From: Hydrogenophilales bacterium
GTDB taxonomy: Bacteria; Pseudomonadota; Gammaproteobacteria; Burkholderiales; Thiobacillaceae
DNA length: 35,856 nt
NCBI GenBank assembly: GCA_024636775.1
Contig: JAGXGP010000004.1
Span: forward strand, 1-35,856
Reading direction: 5' to 3'
The translations under genes and the position numbers were made by a program. Below the pieces are notes generated by a model, which ran no database searches, was not told where the DNA came from, and worked only from the letters and a program-made list of their open reading frames with translations. Shown here piece by piece: positions 8,983 to 17,722 of the stretch (the stretch's first letter is position 1; each line of letters starts with the position of its first letter).

Positions 8983-9557
8983 GCTTTGCCCCCCTTATTC
9001 TGCGTATCTTGTGGTTGTTGTGAAGTTTGCTTGACCGTCAGGACAAACTCGTTGGCACGCAGGTTATTGACAGTAGCCGACTTGATTTCGACCAAATTGA
9101 CTGACTCAAACCAGGGCGAACTCTCCAGATTACGCATCAGCGAGGAAACGCGTGCGCTCGACTGGGTGTAACCACTAAGCGTAACCATATCCCCAGCTTG
9201 ACTGAAGGACTTCAGATACAACCCCTCTGGAAGCAGCCGTATCATCTGGTCAAATAAATGTACAACTTCAGTACGATTTGACTGCAAGGTTTCCACAACC
9301 TGTTTACGTGCCAGCAACGCCTGAGTTTGTTCGCGGATTTTCTTGATTTCGCTGATCTGAATGTCGAGTTTGGTGATTTCCTGATCAAGGAACGCATTAC
9401 GCGCATCCTGTGTCGACTGGCTTGCGGCAATAAAACTGTGTCCGAGCAGAACAACGACGACACCTGCGGCGACAGACATGCCAAGGAGAATATTGAACTG
9501 GCGCCGCCGAGCCGCGCGCGCAAGTTCTCGGTGAGGGAGAAGGTTAATGCGAATCAT
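8979..9557 (-). CDS. pilN: Type IV pilus inner membrane protein PilN
   Basis: 192 residues. Begins with MIRINLLPHRE, the conserved N-terminal INLLP motif that inserts in the PilM groove. One membrane segment (about 22-44) and a coiled-coil (about 55-95) precede a periplasmic ferredoxin-like domain (LLPEGLYLKSFSQAGDMVTLSGYTQS). The start overlaps the pilM stop by 4 bases and the stop overlaps the pilO start. Confidence 0.96.
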   Translation of the reverse strand: MIRINLLPHRELARAARRRQFNILLGMSVAAGVVVVLLGHSFIAASQSTQDARNAFLDQEITKLDIQISEIKKIREQTQALLARKQVVETLQSNRTEVVHLFDQMIRLLPEGLYLKSFSQAGDMVTLSGYTQSSARVSSLMRNLESSPWFESVNLVEIKSATVNNLRANEFVLTVKQTSQQPQDTQNKGGKA

Positions 9558-10642
9558 TGGGGGTCAAACCTCCGCATAGCGAGGCCGCAGGCGACAAACA
9601 AGGACGGCGCATCAGCAGTCAGCGCCTGGGGCTTGATTTTCGAGCCTACCGCCATATTGGCAAACGGATTGACGACCAGCGTCGGCATTCCAATGCGCTG
9701 CCCTACGACTTCATCAATACCTGGAATCATGGCGCCACCACCTGCCAGCAGGACCTGATCGACCTTGCGATATTGTGTGGATGTCGTAAACAGTTGCAGT
9801 GCCCGGCCGATTTCCATCGCCAGGGTTTCACTGTAAGGCTGCAGCACTTCGACGTCATAACTTTCAGGCAACGTACCCTTGCGTTTGGCATTTTCAGCCT
9901 CTTCGCTGGTCATACCGTAGCGACGCGAAATTTCATTGTTAAGCTGGTTACCGCCAAACCCGTGTTCGCGCAGGTACACCGACTCGTTGTCATGAAGAAT
10001 ATTGATGTGCATGTTCTGCGCACCGACATCGATGATCGCTACGGTCTGGCCGGCGCCGCCACTTGGCAGCAGGTGAGCGATTTGCTCATAAGCCGTTTGT
10101 GAAGCGAAGGATTCAACGTCCATGATAAGGGCCGTCAGTCCGGCAGCTTCTGCCACGGCCACGCGATCCTCGACTTTTTCCTTACGTGCAGCAGCAAGCA
10201 GTATTTGGACGTCATCAGGACTGCCGGGCGAGGCGCCGAGAACCTGAAAATCAAGGTTCACTTCATCCAGTGAAAAGGGGATCACCTGATTGGCCTCCGC
10301 TTCGACCTGGTTTTCCAGGTCCAGCCCTTTCAGGCTGGCGGGTGCCAGGATCTTCTTGGTGATCACAGCGGATGAAGGCAACGCAAGCGCAACGTTCTTG
10401 ATCCGTGAACCCAGGTTTTTCCAGGCAGTGCGTAGCGTGTCAGCCACTTGATCGAGGTTCGCGATATTGCCATCCATCACCGCATCCTTGGGCAAGGGTT
10501 CGATAATATAGCGCTCGATTCGCAGCATCCCTTTGCCGGCATCGGACAATTCCACCAGCTTGACCGCAGTCGTGCTGATGTCCAGTCCGATAATCGGCAA
10601 GCCTTTGGCAGACAGCCAATCCAAGTTGATATTCAGGTGCAA
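9554..10642 (-). CDS. pilM: Type IV pilus assembly protein PilM (actin-like ATPase)
   Basis: 362 residues. Actin/FtsA-like fold: phosphate-binding loop 1 GLDISTTAVKLVEL (about 19-32), VAIIDVGAQNMHINIL as the second phosphate loop, and the adenosine loop VLLAGGGAMIPGIDEVV near the C-terminus. Cytoplasmic, binds the PilN N-terminus. No ATG fits: the reading frame begins with TTG at 10642, which has AAAGGA six bases upstream. First gene of the pilMNOPQ operon, divergent from the PBP1A gene, the usual arrangement in many proteobacteria. Confidence 0.96.
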   Translation of the reverse strand: MHLNINLDWLSAKGLPIIGLDISTTAVKLVELSDAGKGMLRIERYIIEPLPKDAVMDGNIANLDQVADTLRTAWKNLGSRIKNVALALPSSAVITKKILAPASLKGLDLENQVEAEANQVIPFSLDEVNLDFQVLGASPGSPDDVQILLAAARKEKVEDRVAVAEAAGLTALIMDVESFASQTAYEQIAHLLPSGGAGQTVAIIDVGAQNMHINILHDNESVYLREHGFGGNQLNNEISRRYGMTSEEAENAKRKGTLPESYDVEVLQPYSETLAMEIGRALQLFTTSTQYRKVDQVLLAGGGAMIPGIDEVVGQRIGMPTLVVNPFANMAVGSKIKPQALTADAPSLFVACGLAMRRFDPQ

Positions 10643-10648
10643 GAGTTT

Positions 10649-10654
10649 TCCTTT
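10649..10654 (-). promoter_or_regulatory. Ribosome binding site fixing the TTG start of pilM
   Basis: AAAGGA on the minus strand, six bases before the TTG at 10642-10640. It supports a non-ATG start, since no ATG occurs in the conserved N-terminal part of the protein. Confidence 0.7.
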
Positions 10655-10680
10655 ACGCTTCTGTGAGTTGGCGCTGTTTC

Positions 10681-10709
10681 TTATTATTGTTTTGAGATGC
10701 TAGCAACAA
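10681..10709 (-). promoter_or_regulatory. Probable sigma-70 type promoter for pilMNOPQ
   Basis: On the minus strand TTGTTG (10709-10704), a 17-base spacer and TAATAA (10686-10681) form a reasonable -35/-10 pair. The leader to the pilM TTG would be about 30 bases. Assigned by eye only. Confidence 0.5.
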
Positions 10710-10789
10710 CACATGGTTTTTAACAGTTTTTTTCTCATCACACTGCAAGAGCTGAACATATGTGTCCAATTTCCAACACCACTAACGCC

Positions 10790-10795
10790 TATAAT
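10790..10795 (+). promoter_or_regulatory. Possible -10 element (TATAAT) for the PBP1A gene
   Basis: A perfect TATAAT on the plus strand, but the sequence 17-18 bases upstream (CAATTT region) is a poor -35. If used, the transcript would have a leader of about 215 bases before the ATG at 11019, containing the 10857-10881 hairpin. Confidence 0.35.
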
Positions 10796-10856
10796 CGGCG
10801 GAAACTTTAGGCACTCTGGTTCATTTCAGTTGCAAGGCGTTTGAGTCAGGATGGCA

Positions 10857-10881
10857 GCTTGCCTTACAGTACAAGGTAAGC
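10857..10881 (+). repeat. Hairpin in the PBP1A leader
   Basis: GCTTGCCTT and AAGGTAAGC form a 9-bp stem (one G-T wobble) with a 7-base loop. It is in the predicted leader of the PBP1A transcript; no T-run follows, so it is not a terminator. Confidence 0.4.
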
Positions 10882-11018
10882 AATGCGTTTAAGTTGCCGT
10901 AAAAATCAATTCAAACAGCGGGTTATTGAGATGAATCCGCTGCACATCCCTAGGCGGAGCCGGGTCAATCGGCGCATATTTTCTGGGGATATCTGCCATC
11001 TCAGTATTAAGGAACACG

Positions 11019-13580
11019 ATGTTTTCGAAATGGTGGCACTACGCAATCGCCTTGGCTGTGAGCTTGGGCGTAGTGGGTACGGCACTGGCAGGCCTGGCTG
11101 CTGCACTGATATATCCCAACCTCCCGCCGCTTGAGGCGCTGACTGATTACAAACCCAAGCTCCCATTGCGGGTATACACCGCAGATGGCGCGTTGATAGG
11201 TGAATTCGGCGAGGAGCGTCGCGCGTTCATCACCATCGACAAAGTCCCCGACTACATGAAGCAGGCCATCATCTCGGCAGAAGATGAGCGCTTCTACTCT
11301 CATGGCGGCGTGGATACGCTGGGCGTGTTGCGTGCGGCGGCATCGAACCTGTTATCCGGCGGCGCCAAAGAAGGTGCATCGACCATCACCATGCAGGTTG
11401 CGCGCAACTTCTTTCTATCAAACGAGAAAACGCTGACCCGCAAGCTATCTGAAGCCATGCTGGCGATGAAAATTGAGCATAATTTATCGAAGGACAAGAT
11501 CCTCGAGCTCTACATCAATCAGATCTATCTCGGCCAACGTGCCTACGGTTTCGAAGCCGCCGCACACGCTTACTTCGGAAAAACCATGCGTGAACTGTCG
11601 CTGGCCGAGTTCGCTATGCTGGCAGGGCTCCCCAAGGCGCCGTCACGTTACAACCCGGTGGTTAATTTTCCACGCGCAAAATCACGTCAGGAATATGTGC
11701 TGAAGCGGATGCGCACGCTCAAGTTCATTGACCAGCCAACCTGGGAGGCGGCTGTCAAACAAAAACTGGTCATCCGCCAGAGTCGCCAGCAAACCGACGT
11801 GTCTGCCGACTACGCGGCGGAAATGGTGCGCCAGATCCTGTTCGAGAAATATGGCGAATCGATCTACAGTACGGGCATTAAAGTCGTCACCACCTTGAAA
11901 AAAGGGCAACAGGCCGCCGCCAACAAGTCTGTTTGGCAGGGAATCGCCGATTATGACCTGCGCCATGGTTATCGCGGCCCTGAGAAGCAGATCAGCCTGC
12001 CTGCCGACAAGGCGGCACGTGACGCTGCCATCGTCGACTTGCTAGATGATATTTCGCCGGTCAGCGAGATGCGCCCTGCCGTCGTCCTGAGTGCCGCCCC
12101 CAAACTGATCCATGCACAACTGCATGACGGAACGGTCGTTGAGATAACAGGAAACTCGCTCAATTGGGTGGCCAACTGGGCTAACAGCAAAAAGGGCCGC
12201 CAGCTTGAGCCGGGTGCAGTGGTACGCGTGCAATTGCTCAACAATAAATCGCAATGGCGACTGGCACAGTTACCGGAAGTCGAGGCGGCGCTGGTCGCCG
12301 TGAATCCCGAAGACGGTGCCATCACTGCGCTGGTCGGCGGATTTGATTTCAGCCGCAATAAATTCAACCGGGTGACTCAGGCATGGCGTCAACCCGGTTC
12401 GAGTTTCAAGCCGTTCATCTATTCGGCCGCACTGGAGAAAGGCTTAACTCCGGCGTCGATGATCGAAAACGCACCCATCTCGCTCACAGCCGACGAAGCC
12501 GGTGGCACCGCTTGGGAGCCCAAAAATTACGACAGCAGCACCGGCGCCCCGGTGCGCATACGCACGGCACTCACCAAGTCGCTTAACCTGGTTTCTGTGC
12601 GCATTTTGCAAGCCATCGGACCGTACTATGCACGCGACTACATCCGCCGTTTTGGCTTTGATCCGGCACGTCACCCACCTTACCTGACCATGGCGCTAGG
12701 CGCGGGCAGCGTCACCCCGCTGCAGATGGCTGCGGCCTATGGTGTATTCGCCAATGGTGGTTTCAGTGTTAACCCTTATCTCATTGACAAAGTGTATGAC
12801 AAGGACGGACGCCTGCTGATGCAGTCCAGTCCGCAAAAAGTGGGGGGGGACGCCCCACGGGTGATCGATCCGCGCAATGCCTGGCTCATGACCAATATGA
12901 TGCAGGATGTGGTCCGCTATGGCACCGCCGCCCGCGCGGGTCAGTTGGGTCGCAGCGACATTGCAGGCAAAACGGGTACCACCAATGATGCGCGAGACAC
13001 TTGGTTCGCGGGCTTCAGCCCCGACCTGGTAGCGATCGCCTGGATGGGTTACGACCAACCGCGCTCATTGGGTCGAAGCGAAACAGGCTCACAATCGGCT
13101 CTGCCTATATGGATGAATTTCATGGGAGCCGCACTCAAAGGCCACCCACAAAAAGGCTGGCCCATGCCTAGCGGCATTATTTCGGTGCAAATCAATCCAG
13201 ACACCGGCACACGCGTATCTGAATCGGTGTTTGACACAGTATTGGGTACGTCAACGCCTAGCAGGGCGGAATATTTTTATCAGGAATTTCCGCCCGCCGA
13301 TGCAACAGCCGTGGAGTGGAACTCAGAGTCCGATGGTTTCGCTGAGCCCGGACATATTGCAGAACCAGTAATTCTGAATGAGCCCACGCCAGTGCCAGCT
13401 GTTCCATCCGTTCAGGTTCCCGTTACGACGGTAAAACCAGCACAACCCATTGGACAAATTGCCCCCGCTGTCCCGGCCAAACCTGCACCTGTTTCCCCGC
13501 CTAACCCAACGCCTGCCGGGGTCAAGCCGTCGCCAGGCACACCGACCAAAGCGCCGGTTACCGTCGGAAAACCGATATGA
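11019..13580 (+). CDS. mrcA: Penicillin-binding protein 1A (bifunctional transglycosylase/transpeptidase)
   Basis: 853 residues; polymerises and cross-links peptidoglycan in the periplasm. N-terminal membrane anchor (about 7-33). Glycosyltransferase domain GT51 (about 55-230) with the catalytic EDERFYSHGG motif and RKLSEAMLAMKIE. An OB-like insertion domain follows, then the transpeptidase domain with SSFK (catalytic Ser461, Lys464), the SLN triad (SxN) and KTGTT (from Lys651). The C-terminal ~100 residues are a low-complexity Pro/Val/Ala/Thr tail (PVPAVPSVQVPVTTVKPAQP and similar), longer than in E. coli. ATG at 11019 is preceded by AAGGAACACG. Divergent from pilM; the end overlaps the next gene by 4 bases. 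The symbol ponA is also in use. Confidence 0.96.
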   Translation: MFSKWWHYAIALAVSLGVVGTALAGLAAALIYPNLPPLEALTDYKPKLPLRVYTADGALIGEFGEERRAFITIDKVPDYMKQAIISAEDERFYSHGGVDTLGVLRAAASNLLSGGAKEGASTITMQVARNFFLSNEKTLTRKLSEAMLAMKIEHNLSKDKILELYINQIYLGQRAYGFEAAAHAYFGKTMRELSLAEFAMLAGLPKAPSRYNPVVNFPRAKSRQEYVLKRMRTLKFIDQPTWEAAVKQKLVIRQSRQQTDVSADYAAEMVRQILFEKYGESIYSTGIKVVTTLKKGQQAAANKSVWQGIADYDLRHGYRGPEKQISLPADKAARDAAIVDLLDDISPVSEMRPAVVLSAAPKLIHAQLHDGTVVEITGNSLNWVANWANSKKGRQLEPGAVVRVQLLNNKSQWRLAQLPEVEAALVAVNPEDGAITALVGGFDFSRNKFNRVTQAWRQPGSSFKPFIYSAALEKGLTPASMIENAPISLTADEAGGTAWEPKNYDSSTGAPVRIRTALTKSLNLVSVRILQAIGPYYARDYIRRFGFDPARHPPYLTMALGAGSVTPLQMAAAYGVFANGGFSVNPYLIDKVYDKDGRLLMQSSPQKVGGDAPRVIDPRNAWLMTNMMQDVVRYGTAARAGQLGRSDIAGKTGTTNDARDTWFAGFSPDLVAIAWMGYDQPRSLGRSETGSQSALPIWMNFMGAALKGHPQKGWPMPSGIISVQINPDTGTRVSESVFDTVLGTSTPSRAEYFYQEFPPADATAVEWNSESDGFAEPGHIAEPVILNEPTPVPAVPSVQVPVTTVKPAQPIGQIAPAVPAKPAPVSPPNPTPAGVKPSPGTPTKAPVTVGKPI

Positions 13581-14152
13581 AAAACCAGGACATGCGCCGC
13601 CGCATAGCACACGTGGCGGCGCGCATCCTGGCGGAGGATGGAAGCCTGGATTACGGTAGCGCGAAACGCAAGGCCGCTCGCCAGCTAGGCGCACCCGACA
13701 GTGACAATCTGCCTGACAACCAGCAGATCGATGAGGCCCTGCGAAGCTACCAAGCGCTCTATCAGGCTGAAGAAACGCGTGAGCAGCTGGCGTTGCTGCG
13801 CCAAGTCGCCATTGAATACATGGAACAGCTGGCGAATTTCGACCCGCACTTGACCGGCCCGGTACTCAACGGGACCGCGGGCAGAAACACCGAGATCAAC
13901 TTGCAACTCTTCACCGATGACCAGAAGGAGGTTGAGTTTCTGTTGATGCGACTGACAATACCCTATCAGACCGCCGAATACAGAATGAGCGACGCCCCCG
14001 GAAAGGTCTACCCACGCTTTATCCTTAATGACCCCCGCGCCCCGGTTGATCTGATTGTTTATCCCGCCACGGACCTGCGGAGCATGAAGCGACTGCAGGC
14101 AGATGGCAGGCCGCGCCGACTACGCCTGACCCAAGTGCGGACATTGACTTGA
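13577..14152 (+). CDS. Conserved hypothetical protein downstream of PBP1A
   Basis: 191 residues, no signal peptide or membrane segment. The N-terminal part is helical and basic (MRRRIAHVAARILAEDG, YGSAKRKAARQLG); the C-terminal half looks like an alpha/beta fold with FTDDQKEVEFLLMRLTIPYQ and FILNDPRAPVDLIVYPATDLR. I recognise it as a widespread betaproteobacterial family of unknown function, sometimes loosely called nucleotidyltransferase-like, but I see no GS..D.D signature. Its ATG overlaps the PBP1A stop (ATGA), so it is translationally coupled. A sigma-54 promoter for the next gene begins 23 bases after its stop. Confidence 0.7.
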   Translation: MKNQDMRRRIAHVAARILAEDGSLDYGSAKRKAARQLGAPDSDNLPDNQQIDEALRSYQALYQAEETREQLALLRQVAIEYMEQLANFDPHLTGPVLNGTAGRNTEINLQLFTDDQKEVEFLLMRLTIPYQTAEYRMSDAPGKVYPRFILNDPRAPVDLIVYPATDLRSMKRLQADGRPRRLRLTQVRTLT

Positions 14153-14162
14153 ATGACGCACT
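14134..14162. repeat. Inverted repeat upstream of the sugar-transferase sigma-54 promoter
   Basis: AGTGCG (14134-14139) and CGCACT (14157-14162) are perfect inverted arms with a 17-base spacer, 23 bases centre to centre (about two helical turns). The repeat is centred about 28 bases upstream of the -24 box and overlaps the end of the preceding gene. Could be an activator site; could be chance. Confidence 0.3.
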
Positions 14163-14174
14163 CATAAAAAATGT

Positions 14175-14189
14175 TGGCATGAATGATGC
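14175..14189 (+). promoter_or_regulatory. Sigma-54 (-24/-12) promoter for the sugar transferase-prsK-prsR genes
   Basis: TGGCATGAATGATGC matches the RpoN consensus TGGCACGNNNNTTGC at all positions except C6 and T12, with the essential GG and GC at the correct 12-base distance. Expected transcription start near 14201, 25 bases before the GTG at 14226. The promoter of the PEP-CTERM gene (30953-30939) has the same two deviations. Confidence 0.75.
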
Positions 14190-14225
14190 TAATCAACTCC
14201 CCATGACTCAATTTAGCGAACACCA

Positions 14226-15620
14226 GTGATCCGGTTCTTTCGGCACTATGTGCCCCTTAACTTATTGATACTGGTGCTGATCGAAGCACTGATATTGGGC
14301 GGCGCCATCTACGCTGGCGTCAGCGCGCGCTTTTTGGAAATCGGCACAATTCCGTCGGAATTAACCCCGCTTTTACCCAAGGCACTGACATTCGCAGTCG
14401 TTATGCTGGGATTGATGACCGCCAGCGGCCTGTATGACCTTGAATGGCAGGGCGGGGCGCGCGTATTGTTGCAACGCCTCAGCCTGAGTTTCGGCATTGG
14501 CTTGCTGGCCATGAGCCTGCTGTTTTACGTCTTCCCTGTCTTGCTGGTCGGCCGGGGAGCCTTTCTACTTTCATTTGGCCTTGCCCTGCTGGGCATATTG
14601 CTAAGCCGGACTTTATTCTTGCGCTGGTCGCGGGTGGGCGCATTCAAAGCCCGCGCACTGGTTATTGGTACCGGCAGCCGCGCCGCCCAGATCGAAACCC
14701 TGTTGTCAGATCGCGGTCATGCCAGCAATACCGAGGTGATCGGCTATGTTCCCATGGGCGGAAGTCATCATTTCGTCGACCATGTCCGGATTATCAACAC
14801 CGAGGAGTCTTTGGCCGACCTGGTTACACGTCTGCAAATCAGTGAAATCATTCTGGCTGTACGTGATCGTCGTGATGGCGGCATTCCCGTACAGGATCTT
14901 CTTAGATGCAAGCTGCGAGGCATCCGTATCCTGGAACTGTCCAGTTTCTTCGAGCGCGAAAATGGTCATTTGCAACTCGATTCATTGAATGCCAGCTGGA
15001 TGATTCTGGCTGAAGGCTTTTATCAGGGCATCTTGCGCGACACAGTCAAACGCCTGTTTGACCTGGTAGTCAGCGCTGTCCTGCTAACGGTAAGCCTGCC
15101 CATCATGGTGCTTACCGCGCTGATGATCAAACTGGAAAGCCATGGTCCCGTGTTATATCGTCAGGAACGCGTTGGACAAGGGGGCGACAATTTCACCATT
15201 TTCAAATTTCGAAGCATGTGTGTCGACGCGGAAAAAGATGGGAAACCCAAATGGGCACGCCAAAATGATGACCGGATCACCTTTACCGGGCGACTCATCC
15301 GGCGTACACGCATTGATGAACTTCCGCAGGTTTTCAACGTATTCTTTGGCAATATGAGCTTTGTGGGGCCGCGCCCCGAACGCCCCTATTTCGTACAGGA
15401 CCTCTCTCAGAAGATTCCCTATTACGGCGTCCGTCACACCGTCAAACCTGGCATCACTGGCTGGGCGCAAGTACGCTACCCCTACGGGGCAACCGATGAA
15501 GATGCCATGCACAAGCTGCAATATGATCTTTACTACGTCAAAAACCACAGCCTGTTTCTCGACCTCATGATCCTCTTTCAGACTGCACAAGTGGTGTTGT
15601 GGGGAAAGGGCGTGCGCTGA
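14226..15620 (+). CDS. Exopolysaccharide sugar transferase, PEP-CTERM/XrtA system type (EpsB-like)
   Basis: Polyprenyl-phosphate glycosylphosphotransferase that transfers the first sugar phosphate to the lipid carrier for exopolysaccharide synthesis at the inner membrane. 464 residues. Four to five N-terminal membrane segments (about 10-140), a CoA-binding/Rossmann-like central domain (ARALVIGTGSRAAQIETLL, about 145-260), then the C-terminal bacterial sugar transferase domain (about 275-464) starting KRLFDLVVSAVLL, with FKFRSM, RIDELPQ, FVGPRPERP and KPGITGWAQVRYPYGAT. The last motif and the overall layout fit the PEP-CTERM-associated family (TIGR03013 type). The start is GTG at 14226 (conserved MIRFFRHY start) with only a weak ribosome site. 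The sigma-54 promoter just upstream and prsK/prsR just downstream tie it to the Prs regulators. Confidence 0.92.
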   Translation: MIRFFRHYVPLNLLILVLIEALILGGAIYAGVSARFLEIGTIPSELTPLLPKALTFAVVMLGLMTASGLYDLEWQGGARVLLQRLSLSFGIGLLAMSLLFYVFPVLLVGRGAFLLSFGLALLGILLSRTLFLRWSRVGAFKARALVIGTGSRAAQIETLLSDRGHASNTEVIGYVPMGGSHHFVDHVRIINTEESLADLVTRLQISEIILAVRDRRDGGIPVQDLLRCKLRGIRILELSSFFERENGHLQLDSLNASWMILAEGFYQGILRDTVKRLFDLVVSAVLLTVSLPIMVLTALMIKLESHGPVLYRQERVGQGGDNFTIFKFRSMCVDAEKDGKPKWARQNDDRITFTGRLIRRTRIDELPQVFNVFFGNMSFVGPRPERPYFVQDLSQKIPYYGVRHTVKPGITGWAQVRYPYGATDEDAMHKLQYDLYYVKNHSLFLDLMILFQTAQVVLWGKGVR

Positions 15621-15640
15621 CCGCGCATCCCTGATCCACA

Positions 15641-17722
15641 ATGCCCGAAACTCTGCTTATCCTGGCCACTGCTGGATACGGGCTTGCGGCGCTAGCCTAT
15701 CTGGGGCTATCCGGACTCATCATTTCCAGCTGGAAACGGCGGCACGGACGACTGTTGGTACTGGCCACCGGCCTCAGCACAATCTGGGGGGTGTTGTCGG
15801 CATTATCGGCCTGGGGGTGGATGCCTCCGGTGCTGGGGTTTGCGTCTGAAATCGGGCGCAATGGCGCCTGGCTGGGGTTGATGTTATACATCCTGCATCT
15901 GCGCCTGCCACCCGGTGCGACCCTGCCCGCACCGTTACGCCTCATCCGTGCCCTGAGCAGTGTGCTGGTTGTCGGACTGCTGGTTGGCAGTCTGATGCCG
16001 GTCATCGCGCCCACCCAACCGGTTATGCCGCAATGGGCGGGGAACCTGGGGCTCCTGCTTCTGGCTGTGTTGGGACTGGTTCTGGTTGAACAGGTCTTCC
16101 GCAGCACCCGCCCGGAAGACCGCTGGGCGATCAAATTCCTTTGCCTTGGGCTGGGTGGCCTGTTCATTTACGATTTTTATCTGTATGCCAACGCCATGCT
16201 TTTCGGCGCCATGGATGCCCAGATTTGGGCGGCCCGCGGTTATGTCGTCGCCATGGTGGCGCCCCTGATTGCAGTCTCTGCTGCGCGCAACCCGGAATGG
16301 GCCGCACCGGTTGGTTTGTCGCGCAGTATGGTTTTCCATACAGCCAGCCTGCTGGGAGCAGGCGTCTATCTGCTGCTGATGGCAGGCGCGGGCTACTACC
16401 TGCGTCTGTTTGGCGGCGAATGGGGCGATGTGGTACAGACCATTTTCATTTTTGCCGCCGCCATGTTGCTGATGCTGCTGATGCTTTCCGGCACCCTGCG
16501 CGCTCGCCTGCGGGTGCTCCTGTCCAAGCATTTTTTCAGTTACCGCTACGACTACCGGGAAGAATGGCTGAACTTCACCCGCACCCTCACCGAGGGGCAG
16601 CCCGGCGAGCAAATGTGTGAACGCGCAGTTGAGGCCTTGGCCCGGCTGCTCGAAAGCCCGGGCGGCGCCTTATGGATGCGCGAAAGTCAGACAAGCTATC
16701 AACGTGCCAGCCACTGGAATTGGGGCGACATCCAAGGTACGGAAGCAGCCGACTCCCCTTTTGTTCAATGGCTTGCAGAGAAGCAATGGATACTTGATCT
16801 GGACGAGATGAAAACCCGTCGTGAACTGTACGGCGATCTCGATTTGCCTAGATGGATTCAGCAAGCCGATGACGCATGGCTGGTGATGCCGCTGATGTTG
16901 CATGCAGAGCTGCTTGGTTTTGTCGTGCTGAAACATTCTCTTGGAAAAGCCAATTTCAACTGGGAGGTGAGTGACCTGCTGAAAGTTGCATCTCGGCAGG
17001 CCGCAGCGCATCTTGCGCAAATGCGTGCGTCCAACCAATTGATCGTGGCACGGCAGTTTGAATCTTTCAACCGAACCACCACATTCGTCATTCACGACCT
17101 GAAAAACCTGATCGCGCAGCTCTCCCTGTTGTTGGCCAATGCCGAGAAGCACAAACACAACCCCGAGTTTCAGGCTGATATGCTGGACACGGTAGAGAAC
17201 GCAGTCGTCCGCATGAACAAAGTGCTCACCCAATTGCGCCGGGGCGGCGACGATGCCCGTATCGAATCCGTGGCACTGGCTGAAATTCTGAAAGACGCCG
17301 CCGCCAGCAAAAAAGCCTTCAAGTTACGGCCTCAGCTGGAACTTCCCCCCGGCGGATTGCGGGTCCAGGCCGAGCGCGAACGGCTCACCCGCGCCATAGG
17401 CCACCTGCTGCAAAATGCGCTTGAGGCCACACCTTCAAGTGGCCAGGTGACGTTACGCGGATGCGAGGAATTCGGCCAGGCCGTCATTGAAATCATCGAC
17501 ACCGGCAGCGGCATGGATGAAGCCTTCATTCGAACCCGGCTGTTTCAGCCATTTGATTCCACCAAGGGCGCAGGCATGGGCATAGGCGCGTATGAGTGTC
17601 GGGAAACCCTGCGTGCACTCGGTGGTTCGATCGAAGTAGACAGCACACCGGGCAGCGGCACCCGGTTTCGACTCACCTTGCCGTTGGACCCGCATTCATT
17701 TCCCAAAGGAGACGCCGCATGA
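15641..17722 (+). CDS. prsK: PEP-CTERM system sensor histidine kinase PrsK
   Basis: 693 residues. About eight N-terminal membrane segments (1-290) form an integral membrane sensor. A GAF-like region follows (about 310-460: ALWMRESQTSYQRASHWNW, DDAWLVMPLMLHAELLGFVVLK). Then the phosphoacceptor segment FVIHDLKNLIAQLSLLLANA with His485, and an HATPase domain with N box HLLQNALEAT, G1 IIDTGSGMDEAFI and G2 GAGMGIGAYECRETLRALGG. The layout matches the XrtA/PEP-CTERM histidine kinase family. 20 bases after the sugar transferase; its stop overlaps the prsR start (ATGA), so the two-component pair is coupled. Confidence 0.94.
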   Translation: MPETLLILATAGYGLAALAYLGLSGLIISSWKRRHGRLLVLATGLSTIWGVLSALSAWGWMPPVLGFASEIGRNGAWLGLMLYILHLRLPPGATLPAPLRLIRALSSVLVVGLLVGSLMPVIAPTQPVMPQWAGNLGLLLLAVLGLVLVEQVFRSTRPEDRWAIKFLCLGLGGLFIYDFYLYANAMLFGAMDAQIWAARGYVVAMVAPLIAVSAARNPEWAAPVGLSRSMVFHTASLLGAGVYLLLMAGAGYYLRLFGGEWGDVVQTIFIFAAAMLLMLLMLSGTLRARLRVLLSKHFFSYRYDYREEWLNFTRTLTEGQPGEQMCERAVEALARLLESPGGALWMRESQTSYQRASHWNWGDIQGTEAADSPFVQWLAEKQWILDLDEMKTRRELYGDLDLPRWIQQADDAWLVMPLMLHAELLGFVVLKHSLGKANFNWEVSDLLKVASRQAAAHLAQMRASNQLIVARQFESFNRTTTFVIHDLKNLIAQLSLLLANAEKHKHNPEFQADMLDTVENAVVRMNKVLTQLRRGGDDARIESVALAEILKDAAASKKAFKLRPQLELPPGGLRVQAERERLTRAIGHLLQNALEATPSSGQVTLRGCEEFGQAVIEIIDTGSGMDEAFIRTRLFQPFDSTKGAGMGIGAYECRETLRALGGSIEVDSTPGSGTRFRLTLPLDPHSFPKGDAA
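17705..17711 (+). promoter_or_regulatory. Ribosome binding site fixing the prsR start
   Basis: AAAGGAG, seven bases before the ATG at 17719. It selects this ATG over an upstream in-frame ATG at 17596 that would add 41 residues unlike any receiver domain and lies inside prsK. Confidence 0.8.

Larger units (their letters stand above)
10643..11018. other. 376-base divergent intergenic region pilM / PBP1A
   Basis: No convincing gene in either direction. It holds the pilM promoter and ribosome site near the left end, an exact TATAAT on the plus strand at 10790-10795, and a hairpin at 10857-10881. The rest is A+T-rich sequence with T-runs near 10716-10732 and no repeat I can recognise. Confidence 0.6.

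Noticed and set aside
15935-16612. A 225-codon open frame on the minus strand
   Set aside because: Antisense to the membrane part of prsK; composition (Gln/His/Arg-rich) is typical for antisense of hydrophobic coding sequence.
17596-17718. Upstream start that would lengthen PrsR by 41 residues
   Set aside because: It lies inside prsK and lacks a ribosome site, while the ATG at 17719 has AAAGGAG at ideal spacing and gives a normal receiver domain start.
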